DNA from: Microvirga sp. VF16
GTDB taxonomy: Bacteria > Pseudomonadota > Alphaproteobacteria > Rhizobiales > Beijerinckiaceae
DNA: 64,000 nt
NCBI RefSeq assembly: GCF_016864375.1
Contig: NZ_CP069355.1
Span: 186,001-250,000 of the forward strand
Direction: 5' to 3'
Part shown: piece after piece, positions 9,657-17,969 of the stretch
Numbering within the stretch: position 1 is the first letter of the stretch
Layout: each line of letters starts with the position of its first letter
Notes under the pieces: model-generated
Seen by the model: only the letters and a program-made list of their open reading frames with translations
Told to the model about the DNA's origin: nothing
The model's database searches: none
Position numbers and translations under genes: made by a program

Positions 9657-9808
9657 CGAGTTCTTCCGTCAAATAAAAAGTTCACCCAGCCCAGGCAATC
9701 GATTTGGACCGCATTGCTGAACCCGGACCTTGGCGGGGCGCAGCCCGCCCCTCATCCATTTCGGATATGCCGGCAGGCGATTTCTCCTCCTGCCGGCCTT
9801 CCTAGCTG

Positions 9809-10774
9809 TTAAGAGCGATTCCGAGATGCCACTGCGAGAAGGCACAGCAATTCGAAACCAAGATAAGCGGCATTGCGGGCTGTCATGTCCCCAACGTCGA
9901 GGGGCGGGCAAACCTCGACGACGTCGGCGCCGATGACGTCAATCCCTTGTAGCCCCCGAAGGATGACCAGAGCATCACGCATCGAGAACCCAGCCGGTTC
10001 GGGAACGCCCGTGCCGGGACAATGCGAATGGTCTAAGCCGTCAATGTCGAACGTGATATAGGTAGGCAGGTCGCCGACAACGGCCCGAGCTTCCGCAATG
10101 ACAGCGTCGCGTCCCTTTGCTTCGAAGTCATCCATCGTGACCATGGTGATGCCGACCTCCCGGGCCCACTCGTTGTCGTCGGATGAATACGCCGTACCCC
10201 TTAGCCCGATCTGGATCACCCGTTTGGGGTCGATTAGGCCTTCCTCGACGGCCCGGCGGAATGGCGTTCCATGGCTGATTTTCATGCCTCGCGTCTCGTC
10301 GCTCGTATCGCTGTGAGCGTCGAACTGAATCATCCCGACTGCCCCATCGCGAGCTAACCCGCGCAGCACAGGGAGAGAAAGCGTGTGATCCCCACCCAAC
10401 ACGAGCGGCCTCACGCTACAATCACGGATCTGGTTAAACCAATCCGTGATGATCTCAAGACTCGCGTCAGTGCTCAAGGGGTGAACTGGTGTATCACCCA
10501 GGTCCGCAATTCGCGCGATTTCGAAGGGGGCGACTTTCGTATGGAAATTGACCGGTTTGATTGGCCGCGATTGCTCTCTGATGCTCGCCGGCCCATGCCG
10601 GCTACCGACACGGTATACCGTTCCAAGATCGAACGGAACGCCAACAATACCGACATTAATATCGCCTGCGTGCTCCAGCGGGAGGGCTTTCGATCGCATG
10701 AAAGTCGCAACATCTGCGAACCGCGGTGTGCGGTTGGCGTCGGCCGGAGCAAAGTCACTAATTGGTCTTTCCAT
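9809..10774 (-). CDS. Ureohydrolase of the agmatinase/guanidinobutyrase family, copy A
   Basis: A dimanganese ureohydrolase that releases urea from a guanidino compound. All metal ligands are visible: His130 in GGDHTLS, Asp152/His154/Asp156 in FDAHSDTSD, and Asp243/Asp245 in FDIDGLD. The 321-residue length and GVPFDLGTVYRVGSRHGPASIRE near the N-terminus match agmatinase-type enzymes (SpeB, GbuA). If the substrate is agmatine the product is putrescine; if 4-guanidinobutyrate, the product is GABA, which gabT/gabD in this window would use. The start ATG has AAGGA 9 bases upstream. A paralogue lies at 19566-20534. Family call firm, substrate not determined. Confidence 0.9.
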   Translation of the reverse strand: MERPISDFAPADANRTPRFADVATFMRSKALPLEHAGDINVGIVGVPFDLGTVYRVGSRHGPASIREQSRPIKPVNFHTKVAPFEIARIADLGDTPVHPLSTDASLEIITDWFNQIRDCSVRPLVLGGDHTLSLPVLRGLARDGAVGMIQFDAHSDTSDETRGMKISHGTPFRRAVEEGLIDPKRVIQIGLRGTAYSSDDNEWAREVGITMVTMDDFEAKGRDAVIAEARAVVGDLPTYITFDIDGLDHSHCPGTGVPEPAGFSMRDALVILRGLQGIDVIGADVVEVCPPLDVGDMTARNAAYLGFELLCLLAVASRNRS

Positions 10775-10874
10775 TGCTGATTTTCCTTTTCAAGGTGTAA
10801 GGTGCAAGGCTGGCCGTGTGGGTGCCGACAATGGTGTGATCGCCGGAGACTTGAGGCAGAGCCCAATATTTTGC

Positions 10875-11642
10875 TCAGAGTTCAGTGAGTTTCGGGTTTT
10901 CCGGTACCGGTGAAATTTGAAGGTTGCTGACACTCTTGGGGTCGCTAGCGCCCGACTTCGACACGCCATGCATGTATGACCGCAAGAACCTGGCGCCCCA
11001 TTCAACGATCTGAACGAGCACCACATAGAATATCCCGGCGGCAATCAGAGGTGTTAGGTTGTCGGAATAGACAGTGCCAATGCGCTGCGCTTCGCTAAAC
11101 AGGTCGCGAACGGTGATGATACTGGCCACTGCCGATGCTTTGATCGTGAAGATGACCTCGTTCGCGATACCGGACAGGCAGTTGCGTAAACCCAATGGCA
11201 GTACGATGCGTTGAAGAACCTTTCGTCCAGACAGACCAAGGGCGTGTCCCGCCTCGATCTCACCCGGTTTGATCGCTCGGATGCCTCCCCTTACAACCTC
11301 GGCTAAGTAAGCCGCGTTGTTAAGGCTGAACGCTAGCACACAGGTCGCAAATGGCGAGCTGAACACATAAGTCCAAAGAGGTCCACTGCGTAGCAACGAA
11401 ATCTGCGGAACGCCGAAGTATAGGAAGTACAGCAGGATCAGCAGCGGTACGCCTCGGAAGAAGAACACGTATGTCCGTGCAAACCAGCGCGCTGCGCTTC
11501 CGCCAAAGTGGTTCATCAGCGCGATAACAATGCCCCCGATCAGGCCGAACACAGTCGAGAGGATCGTGATAGCGATTGTAATCTGAACACCGCGAAGCAT
11601 TCCGAGCCAGAGGTCAGGCGAAAGAAAAACATCGGTCGTCAT
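10875..11642 (-). CDS. Amino-acid ABC transporter permease (HisM/GlnP type)
   Basis: Inner-membrane permease of a polar amino-acid importer, 255 residues. It has about five hydrophobic segments and the family signature for ATPase contact, EIEAGHALGLSGRKVLQRIVLP (the EAA loop), around residues 136-157. The start ATG lies 2 bases after the stop of the other permease gene, so they are translated together and likely form a heterodimer. The ATPase and binding protein are encoded just upstream on the same strand. Substrate is probably a basic amino acid or guanidino compound, judged from the neighbouring decarboxylase and ureohydrolase only. Confidence 0.9.
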   Translation of the reverse strand: MTTDVFLSPDLWLGMLRGVQITIAITILSTVFGLIGGIVIALMNHFGGSAARWFARTYVFFFRGVPLLILLYFLYFGVPQISLLRSGPLWTYVFSSPFATCVLAFSLNNAAYLAEVVRGGIRAIKPGEIEAGHALGLSGRKVLQRIVLPLGLRNCLSGIANEVIFTIKASAVASIITVRDLFSEAQRIGTVYSDNLTPLIAAGIFYVVLVQIVEWGARFLRSYMHGVSKSGASDPKSVSNLQISPVPENPKLTEL

Positions 11643-11644
11643 GA

Positions 11645-12331
11645 CTACGCAAGACCTCGTCCAAAATGGGTGCGTCGCTCGATGTAATGCTGCACAGCAG
11701 TCGCAATCGCGGTTACGATTAAGAAGCAGATTGCAGCCACGGCAAAGGCACCGAACGGCTCTCTTGTCGCCCCCGCTACGACTTTTGCGCGGCGTGTAAC
11801 TTCCTCGAGTCCAATAACGGAAGCGAGAGCGGATACTTTCAAGATGACGAGGAAAATGTTGCCTAACGCAGGGGTTGCGTTGATGAACATCAGCGGAAGA
11901 ACGATGCGCGTTCTAACCCTCGCTTCCGAAAGGCCAATGGCCTCACCTGCCTCAATCAGGCCAATAGGTATCGCCGTCCTGGCATCTCGAAAAATCTCTG
12001 CGCAATATGCCCCGAACTGGACCGCTAGAGCGATGGTCACCGCGACAAAAGGGGAAATTTCTAGCGGTGTGATGCCAATGCGCGCCGACAGTGCGCGCAT
12101 TGCGATATCTAGTCCGTAGTAGACAACAAAAACGAAGAGCAGCTCCGGCAAAGCACGGAATACCGTGACGTAACCATTCGCCACCAAAGTCGGCAACTTG
12201 GTTGACCCAGAGACCAACGTCGAGAGAGCAGCACCGATGAGCATCGCTCCAAGAAAACCCACGAGTGTCGCGCCAACCGTTACCGTGAGCCCCTCAACGA
12301 TGTAACCAAGGAATGGAATAGTAGCGAGCAT
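11645..12331 (-). CDS. Amino-acid ABC transporter permease (HisQ type)
   Basis: Second inner-membrane permease of the importer, 228 residues from ATG 12331 (an upstream in-frame frame extends to 12376 but would overlap the binding-protein gene). Hydrophobic segments alternate with short loops and the EAA contact loop reads GLIEAGEAIGLSEARVRTRIVLP. The order on the strand is ATPase, binding protein, this permease, then the second permease. Its first residues, PFLGYIVEGL and GAMLIGAA, are echoed by degenerate permease stubs at about 15.45 and 21.75 kb, showing that this gene order was once repeated elsewhere in the window. Confidence 0.9.
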   Translation of the reverse strand: MLATIPFLGYIVEGLTVTVGATLVGFLGAMLIGAALSTLVSGSTKLPTLVANGYVTVFRALPELLFVFVVYYGLDIAMRALSARIGITPLEISPFVAVTIALAVQFGAYCAEIFRDARTAIPIGLIEAGEAIGLSEARVRTRIVLPLMFINATPALGNIFLVILKVSALASVIGLEEVTRRAKVVAGATREPFGAFAVAAICFLIVTAIATAVQHYIERRTHFGRGLA

Positions 12332-12353
12332 ACCTGTGTTCCCAAGAGTCCTT

Positions 12354-13133
12354 TTACTTGGCAGGCATCTCGGCACCGAACCACTTTTTGGTCAGCTGTG
12401 CATGAGTGCCGTCGGCGATGATGGCTGCCAGGCCCTTGTCGAAGGTAGAGGACAACGTTTTATCGTCCTTACGGATCGCCAACCCCTTTCCGCGGCCGGA
12501 GTATGTGGGGTCGGAAATTGGCTCTCCTACAATTTTGTATGCGCCTGGCTTCGCATTGATGTATGCCACCTGCAGCGAGACAAGTTCGCCGAGAACCGCA
12601 TCGAGACGTCCTGAATCGAGATCCAGCACTGCTGCGTCCCAACTATCATACGTCGATACGTTCACCCCTGGGATCTTTTTGGCGTTGAGATACTTCTCAA
12701 TCGCTGACGCTGCGACAGTTCCAACCGTTTTACCTGACAGTCCTTCATTTGTCCCATCGAGCGTAGAGGATGCAGTGACGATATATGCGAATGGGCTATT
12801 GAGATAAGGCCCTGGCATCGCGTATTTCTTCTGCCGCTCTTCGGTGATGTTCAGCCCTGCTGCGACAACATTGAGCTTGCCTGAGTCGAGCGCTGCAAAG
12901 ATACCGTCCCATGGGATGTTCCGAAGTTCGCATTTCAGCTTCTCTACAGCGCAAATTGCGTTGACTAAGTCGACATCAAAGCCTTGAAGCTTGCCGCCTG
13001 CCCCGACAGAGGCGAACGGTGGATTCGATGCATCTAGACCAACAACAACATTTTCTTGAGCACTTGCTGGTCCATACAGAATCGCGGTCAGACCCACAGC
13101 GGCAAGTAGGACCTTGTAAGATGAGTTTTTCAT
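12354..13133 (-). CDS. Amino-acid ABC transporter periplasmic binding protein, copy A
   Basis: Family 3 solute-binding protein (lysine/arginine/ornithine/histidine type), 259 residues, exported to the periplasm. An N-terminal Sec signal peptide of about 25 residues ends at ASA|QE. Mature landmarks are GLDASNPPFASV, the substrate-binding KLKCELRNIPWDGIFAALDSGKLNVV, the SGKTVGTVAASAIEKYL hinge region, and SGRLDAVLGE. The start ATG has GAGGGA 7 bases upstream. It is followed after 22 bases by the first permease. Two paralogues lie in the window, a pseudogene at 15559-16342 and an intact orphan at 21871-22653. Confidence 0.92.
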   Translation of the reverse strand: MKNSSYKVLLAAVGLTAILYGPASAQENVVVGLDASNPPFASVGAGGKLQGFDVDLVNAICAVEKLKCELRNIPWDGIFAALDSGKLNVVAAGLNITEERQKKYAMPGPYLNSPFAYIVTASSTLDGTNEGLSGKTVGTVAASAIEKYLNAKKIPGVNVSTYDSWDAAVLDLDSGRLDAVLGELVSLQVAYINAKPGAYKIVGEPISDPTYSGRGKGLAIRKDDKTLSSTFDKGLAAIIADGTHAQLTKKWFGAEMPAK

Positions 13134-13197
13134 GTCTTGTTCCCTCTTTTATTGTGACAGGTTTCGCCGGCTAGCGTCGGCAGCACGCCATCGGGCA

Positions 13198-14010
13198 TCA
13201 AGCCCGAATTTCATTCCGCTCAAAGCGAGCAAGGAAGCTTCGGAGGCTATCTGAACGCGCGTCGCCTGAGAGGACCTCTTCAGGAGACCCGATCTTTTCA
13301 ATCTGCCCCTGGTTCATAAAGATGACTTTATCCGCGACATCACGCGCGAAAGCGATTTCGTGCGTCACGACCAGCATAGTTCGTCCCTCTTGTGCAAGCG
13401 ACTTCATGACAGCGAGAACTTCACCGACGAGTTCCGGATCAAGTGCGGAAGTCGGTTCATCAAAAAGCAGGACTTCCGGTTCGGTCGCCAGCATCCGCGC
13501 GATTGCAACGCGTTGTTGCTGCCCGCCAGATAACGCAGCAGGATAAACGTGCGCTCGGTGAGATAGCCCTACTCTCGCCAACAATTCCAGGGCGCGGGCC
13601 TCAGCTTCCTTCTTGCTACGACCCAGCACATGGATCGGCCCTTCCATAACATTCTCTAGTGCGCTTCGGTGCGGCCATAGGTTGAAGGACTGAAAGACCA
13701 TCCCCATCCGGCGGCGTAGGCCCATAAGTCTTGTCCGAGAGCGAGTATTGGGACTAGCGAAATCAGCTGCCTCGAAGACGTCATTGCCGAGGGATACTTT
13801 TCCTGAGGTAGGCTTTTCTAGAAAGTTTAGGCACCGGAGAAGCGTACTCTTTCCGGATCCCGACGCGCCGATGATGCTGATAACCTCACCTGGCGCGGCA
13901 GCGAACGACACACCCTTCAAGACTTCCAATGTGCCGAAGGACTTGCGGATTTCTGTAACTGCAAGCGCAGGTTGGGAAGAATGAGACACAGCTTTCATCG
14001 AAAAATCCAT
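13198..14010 (-). CDS. Amino-acid ABC transporter ATP-binding protein
   Basis: Cytoplasmic ATPase that drives the adjacent permeases (HisP/GlnQ family). Walker A is GASGSGKST, the Q-loop region is MVFQSFNLWPH, the signature is LSGGQQQRVAIARM, and Walker B is LLFDEPTSALDP. I start it at ATG 14010 because GGGGGA is just upstream and the ABC domain begins about 10 residues later; an open frame continues upstream to 14178 but would run into the divergent GntR gene. The intergenic DNA to that gene carries a dyad (14043-14061) that probably controls this operon. Confidence 0.92.
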   Translation of the reverse strand: MDFSMKAVSHSSQPALAVTEIRKSFGTLEVLKGVSFAAAPGEVISIIGASGSGKSTLLRCLNFLEKPTSGKVSLGNDVFEAADFASPNTRSRTRLMGLRRRMGMVFQSFNLWPHRSALENVMEGPIHVLGRSKKEAEARALELLARVGLSHRAHVYPAALSGGQQQRVAIARMLATEPEVLLFDEPTSALDPELVGEVLAVMKSLAQEGRTMLVVTHEIAFARDVADKVIFMNQGQIEKIGSPEEVLSGDARSDSLRSFLARFERNEIRA

Positions 14011-14042
14011 TGATCCCCCATCCATTTTTTGAGATGCTATCC

Positions 14043-14061
14043 GTATACAGGGGCTGTGTAC
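14043..14061. promoter_or_regulatory. Candidate GntR operator, dyad GTATACAG-N3-CTGTGTAC
   Basis: An inverted repeat with 7 of 8 arm positions matching lies between the ABC operon start (14010) and the divergent GntR gene (14155). The same dyad recurs at 25041-25059 in front of the truncated GntR copy although the bases around it have diverged. Conservation against a diverging background supports an operator; the binding protein is inferred. Confidence 0.55.
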
Positions 14062-14123
14062 AGCTGTTTTTTCGGATTTTGAGCTTTTTGCGTAATTGTG
14101 GAAAGAAGCAGCAATGGCCCGCA

Positions 14124-14505
14124 CGCTGGATATGACGGGATCTGAAGGAGCGGATTGTTGAAGCAGGATGGGAACCACGAGAATCTGGGGGGCTCAGAGA
14201 ACCGGAGGGCCGGTGCCCCTGAAATTGCAAACACGTTGCTGCTTAGGATATGCAGTTTGCGCTACTTGCCCTCACAAAGGTTGAGTGAATCCGCACTGGC
14301 TGAGGAGTTCGGTGTAAGCCGCACCCCGATCCGCCAAGTGCTTCAACAACTTGCACTTTTCGGTCTCGTCGAGAGCCGCAACGGCGTCGGCACAGTGGTT
14401 ACCGAGGTCAACTATGAGCGCGCTATGGACCTGCTGGCAATTCGGAGGCACATGGCGCTGCTCATGAGCGAGACGGTCGACCCCTCACGCTTCCCACGGG
14501 CGAAT
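14124..14505 (+). repeat. 382-bp direct repeat, copy 1 (GntR 5' region)
   Basis: The stretch matches 25117-25498 base for base as far as I can read, at a constant offset of 10993. It spans the ribosome-binding site and the DNA-binding domain of the GntR gene. The flanks on the upstream side are related but clearly diverged, so the exact block suggests recent copying or gene conversion. Confidence 0.85.
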
Positions 14506-14907
14506 CGGCGGATGTCTGAACTTGAAAAGGTTGCGGTCGCTCGCAGTCACGAGCGAGACGTTCAGCAATACGCCACAATCGGGCTTAGGATTCACAAAAT
14601 CATACTCGACACGATGTCATCGGCTGAATACCGGCGACTTTGGGAGGAATGCTATTACCGCACCTGCCGGCTTACTTACAGCATCGTCGAACATGATTGG
14701 GTGTCTACAAATCAGCTTCAACTGGAAGAAATTCGTGAATTGGTTGCCGTATTCGATGGCGGGGAGCCTAAGCAGTTGGCAAGCTTCTGCCATCGAAAGC
14801 TTGGCGAATGGATGGCTTTCATCCAGCGGATGCATGCTGCTCAAAACACAAGCAGGATCGATGAAAGCTTCAAGGAGCTTCTCCACGAGTTCAGTGCCCA
14901 AAATTGA
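14155..14907 (+). CDS. GntR-family transcriptional regulator with FCD-type domain
   Basis: A 250-residue regulator. The N-terminal winged helix-turn-helix (about 20-90) has LSESALAEEFGVSRTPIRQVLQQL and GLVESRNGVGTVVTEV, the GntR pattern; the rest is an all-helical effector domain of the FadR/FCD type. The start is a TTG at 14155 with GAAGGAG 5 bases upstream; a second TTG follows directly. It is divergent from the ABC importer operon and probably regulates it. The first 117 codons, plus 31 bases upstream, are repeated without a difference at 25117-25498, where the copy is cut short. Confidence 0.88.
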   Translation: MLKQDGNHENLGGSENRRAGAPEIANTLLLRICSLRYLPSQRLSESALAEEFGVSRTPIRQVLQQLALFGLVESRNGVGTVVTEVNYERAMDLLAIRRHMALLMSETVDPSRFPRANRRMSELEKVAVARSHERDVQQYATIGLRIHKIILDTMSSAEYRRLWEECYYRTCRLTYSIVEHDWVSTNQLQLEEIRELVAVFDGGEPKQLASFCHRKLGEWMAFIQRMHAAQNTSRIDESFKELLHEFSAQN

Positions 14908-15211
14908 CCACCGCGTTGCGCGGGTGCTCGCGACGTCGTGATACGCGTCGTTTGTAGTTTCGTAGCCGAATGACCGGAGGTGCCGAAAGCGGCGCTGATC
15001 TCGTTGCTCCGCGTGGCGGCCGTGCAGTCGCATCGTCCATAGATAAGCTCTGATGCGCTTGTAACTGTCGAATAAAGCTGCCAGCCATTGCTTTCGAACG
15101 ACTGAGCTGGTGCCGCGAAAAGCAGCATCAGCTGCACTGGGCACGGTGATCTCGTGGTTCGAGTAACGAACTTTGCGTAAACCTTAACACCGGATAGCCA
15201 GCGCGATGTAA

Positions 15212-15433
15212 CTGCCTCGTTTCGGGATAGAATCGGAACGCATCAGGACTGTGCTGTCTCAGATCGCTGAAACCGGACGCCTTCTTCCCACCGAAGGTGT
15301 AGTATGCGACCAAATCTGGGATTGACGCATTCACACCGATCATGCCGACCTTCACCCTCAATGCGAAGTCTCTCACCGCACCGGCGTCCCGAGTAAAGAT
15401 CGAAACGCCGTTGCCGAATTCGTGCACGTGGGA
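15212..15433 (-). pseudogene. Fragment of methylmalonate-semialdehyde dehydrogenase (mmsA C-terminus)
   Basis: About 74 codons encode HEFGNGVSIFTRDAGAVRDF, followed by VGMIGVNASIPDLVAYYTFGG and KASGFSDLRQHSPDAFRFY. This aligns closely with the C-terminal region of the intact mmsA at 46749-48245 (for example EYGNGVTIYTRDGDAARDF and YYTFGGWKASGFGDLNQHGPDAVRFY). The N-terminal four-fifths of the protein, including the catalytic Cys, is absent. It abuts a degenerate permease stub, so it is debris left by rearrangement. Confidence 0.85.
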
Positions 15434-15439
15434 AGCCTT

Positions 15440-15555
15440 ATTGCATACCGCCCGCGAAGATCGCGAGCGGTGCACCAGCGGGCGCCGTAACTCCTTCGAC
15501 AGCACATGCCAAGTAAGTAGGAGTAGCCTTTCGGGAAACGGATTCCTCATGTGCC
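15440..15555 (-). pseudogene. Degenerate ABC permease 5' stub
   Basis: Downstream of the dead binding-protein gene a frame reads PLAIFAGGMQ followed by a stop. This matches the stub at about 21.7-21.86 kb (TLAIFAGVMLIG) and lies where the permease gene lies in the intact operon. Only a few dozen bases are recognisable. Confidence 0.4.
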
Positions 15556-15558
15556 CCT

Positions 15559-16342
15559 TTACTTTGCGGGCATCTCGGTCCCAAACCACTTCTTGGTAAG
15601 TTCAGCGTGCGTGCCATTTGCGATGAGCACCGCTAGACCATCAACAAGGGCCTTTGCTAGAGTATTGTCGTCGAGCCGCACGGCGAATGCTTTGCCCTGA
15701 CCGGCGTAGATCGGGTCGTTGATGGGCACTCCAACGATCTTGTATGCCTTGGTTTGGCTTGAATGTATGCTGGTTGAATTTGCGCCACTTCTCCAAAAGC
15801 ACCATCGACGCGGCCGGAACTAAGTCTAAGACCGCGGCATCCATGCTGTCGTAGGTCGCCACTTTGATTTTGGATCCCATGGTGCCATTGAGGAAACGCT
15901 CAAAACTTGAAGCCGCGACAGTTCCTACGATTTTATCGGTGAGGGCATCACCCGCGCCATCGATGGGTGAAGACGCAAGAGTCATATATGCGAACGGGCT
16001 CTTCATATATAGCCCTGGCATCGCATACTTCTACTTTCGCTCATCCGTAATGTTGAGACCAGCTGCGACAACATCGATCTTGCGGGCGTCGAGAGCTGCA
16101 AAGATACCATCCTATGGGATATTCCGGAGCTCGCACTGCAGCTTTTCGGCAGCACAGACCCCTTTGACGAGTTCAACCTCAAATCCTTTGAGCACTCCAT
16201 CAGCACCAACTGATGCGAATGGCGGGTAGGAACCATCAAACCCCACGACAAACTTCTGCTGAGGCTGAGCGTGCGCGGGCTGTACCAATGCTGTGACCAG
16301 AGCAGCCGTAGCGAAAAGGAGTGAGCAGTTCAAAGCTTTCAT
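15559..16342 (-). pseudogene. Dead amino-acid ABC binding-protein gene
   Basis: A clear relative of the binding protein at 21871-22653. It keeps a start codon, a signal peptide (ALNCSLLFATAALVTALVQ, ending AHA|QP), VVGFDGSYPPFASVGADGV and the C-terminal ELTKKWFGTEMPAK. It is broken at least four times: a TAG replaces the Trp of NIPWDGIF, another TAG follows DERK, and two frameshifts lie near LDLDSGRVD and after QAKP. About 150 bases upstream of the start also resemble the region upstream of the intact copy, so a whole gene with promoter was duplicated. Confidence 0.9.
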
Positions 16343-17193
16343 AATTTTTTCCCTCTGTTTGTTGGTTTCTGCGCCTGTTTGCGTCGGCGCACCACGCTCC
16401 CATGGCGTAGATTGCCAGGATTGATCGCCCCGAAGTGAATCTGACGCCGGCTCCTTCAAGGCTAGTCAGGAGGTCAAGACCCATTTCGACAGGTTGACAC
16501 GCAAGTCCTGCTCCATTTTGAAGACTTTCTTAGGACCCTGCTCCCACGAAGGACTCGATCTGGGCGTTTTTCGCCAAAGACATCTTGCTCCAGTCGCTGG
16601 ATTGAAATTCATATCAAAACCAATCCGACTCATCGGATTAGTGTGATTTTATAGCAGAGTGTCCCGGCTGGTTCCACATATAGAATTCTGTCCACCTTAG
16701 GGCTCTGAACGTCCACCGTTGGCATTTACCACAATTTTGTACTGGGAAATTTGAGGCCACAAATTAGCCTACTCAAGCAGCTTGTTACCTCAAGTTGGCG
16801 AACGGAGCCGGCTCACTCCGGTTTGTCTCGACATTCACGCACCGTCGGCGGCTCCATTGGGGTTCAGGAAGTGTATATTCCGGGCCCTCTGGAGGCGGCA
16901 CCGCTTTGCATTGGTCGTAAACACAAGACGGCGGAGGAGCGATCCTCGGGAGCATGACTCTCCAGGGAAGCGACGCAATTTGGTTCTAATCTCTTTCGAT
17001 TGGATCGCGTGATGGTCCGCCCGGTAGCAGTTCAGCGCTTTAGAAGCTTGCGGGGCCCCGAACCTCTATCTGTTCTGCCTTTGAGTGACGGACTATTGCG
17101 CGGCAGACGGATCCTCACTCAGTGTTGCAATATGCGCAGGTGCGACGACGGCAGGCTTGGTGGCTCGTCCGCTGTCAACAATCATTTGGAACA
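16343..17193. other. Long non-coding stretch before the second GntR gene
   Basis: About 850 bases with no convincing gene on either strand. The part nearest 16343 resembles DNA upstream of the intact binding-protein gene at 22654-22800. One operator-like dyad (16749-16764) is listed separately. Confidence 0.5.
16749..16764. promoter_or_regulatory. Operator-like dyad ATTTGAGGCCACAAAT
   Basis: A 16-base near-perfect palindrome (14 of 16 positions symmetrical). Its core TTTGAGGCC matches the tandem palindromes at 17924-17948 in front of the second decarboxylase. It may be another binding site for the GntR protein encoded between them. Confidence 0.4.
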
Positions 17194-17877
17194 CTACAGC
17201 GGACCTGATCTTTGAAGGCGGTCAACCATATAGCCTAATGCGTTGCGCAGGTCTGTCTCCACTGCCTCGGCAACTGCCATCGCATCACGCATCCGAAGTG
17301 CTTTACAAATGATGGTGCGAAGCTGCGGGCCACTAGAGTAAGGCAGATAATCAGGTATGAGATAATTGAGGTAAGGGCCAGATTGAAGCCATAAGCCCTC
17401 AATCACTCGCAAGGCTGTTGGTCGAGCAGCAGCTCTATAAATGCTGAAGTGAAATTCGACGAGATCAGCCTTGTGCTTAGCCAGGTCAGATGGGCTCTTG
17501 GTGTCTAATCTACGTGCAATTTCTGCAACTCTGTCAATTTCATCGAGAGTTATCTTCGAGGTCGCATAGGCGGCTTGCCGTCCTTCCAGCAGTATCCGAA
17601 GTCCCCTCACCTCTGAATAGGTTTCCCAGTTCGCCGGTGGGACGCTGATCGATCGCTGATGGCTATGTGTTAATGCTCCAGCTGCAACGAGTTGCAGTAG
17701 AGCCTCTCTTACGGGCGTAACACTCGTGTCTAAGGCCTCGGCCAAAGACCGCAGCTTAATTTTCTCCCCCGGCCCGTACTCCCCACAAATCAACCTCCAG
17801 CGGACCGCCTCAAAGACCCTCCAACGGCTGCGATTGTCGTCCATCTCCACGCTTTGACCTGAGTGAAATTCATCCAT
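17194..17877 (-). CDS. GntR-family transcriptional regulator (FCD domain), second type
   Basis: A 227-residue regulator, not closely similar to the GntR at 14155. The winged helix-turn-helix (about 15-80) shows VRWRLICGEYGPGEKIKLRS, then LAEALDTSVTPVREALLQLV, and the C-terminal two-thirds form a helical FCD-like domain with HFSIYRAA. I start at ATG 17877, which has AGAGGA 6 bases upstream; the frame continues to 17949 but would cover the palindromes. It is divergent from the second decarboxylase with 92 bases between them, so it probably represses or activates that gene and itself. Confidence 0.87.
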   Translation of the reverse strand: MDEFHSGQSVEMDDNRSRWRVFEAVRWRLICGEYGPGEKIKLRSLAEALDTSVTPVREALLQLVAAGALTHSHQRSISVPPANWETYSEVRGLRILLEGRQAAYATSKITLDEIDRVAEIARRLDTKSPSDLAKHKADLVEFHFSIYRAAARPTALRVIEGLWLQSGPYLNYLIPDYLPYSSGPQLRTIICKALRMRDAMAVAEAVETDLRNALGYMVDRLQRSGPL

Positions 17878-17923
17878 GGAAGGTCCTCTCGCATTTATTA
17901 CATCTTGGACTTGACGTCGCCAA

Positions 17924-17948
17924 TTTGAGGCCTCAAAGTGAGGCCTCA
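17924..17948. promoter_or_regulatory. Tandem palindromic operators (TTTGAGGCCTCAAA and TGAGGCCTCA)
   Basis: Two copies of the perfect 10-base palindrome TGAGGCCTCA lie with centres 13 bases apart; the first extends to a 14-base perfect palindrome (17924-17937), the second is at 17939-17948. They sit in the 92-base gap between the GntR gene and the divergent decarboxylase gene, 20 bases before the latter's start. Position and symmetry suggest the binding site of the adjacent GntR protein. Confidence 0.6.
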
Positions 17949-17969
17949 AACGATTGTAAGGATCCCATC

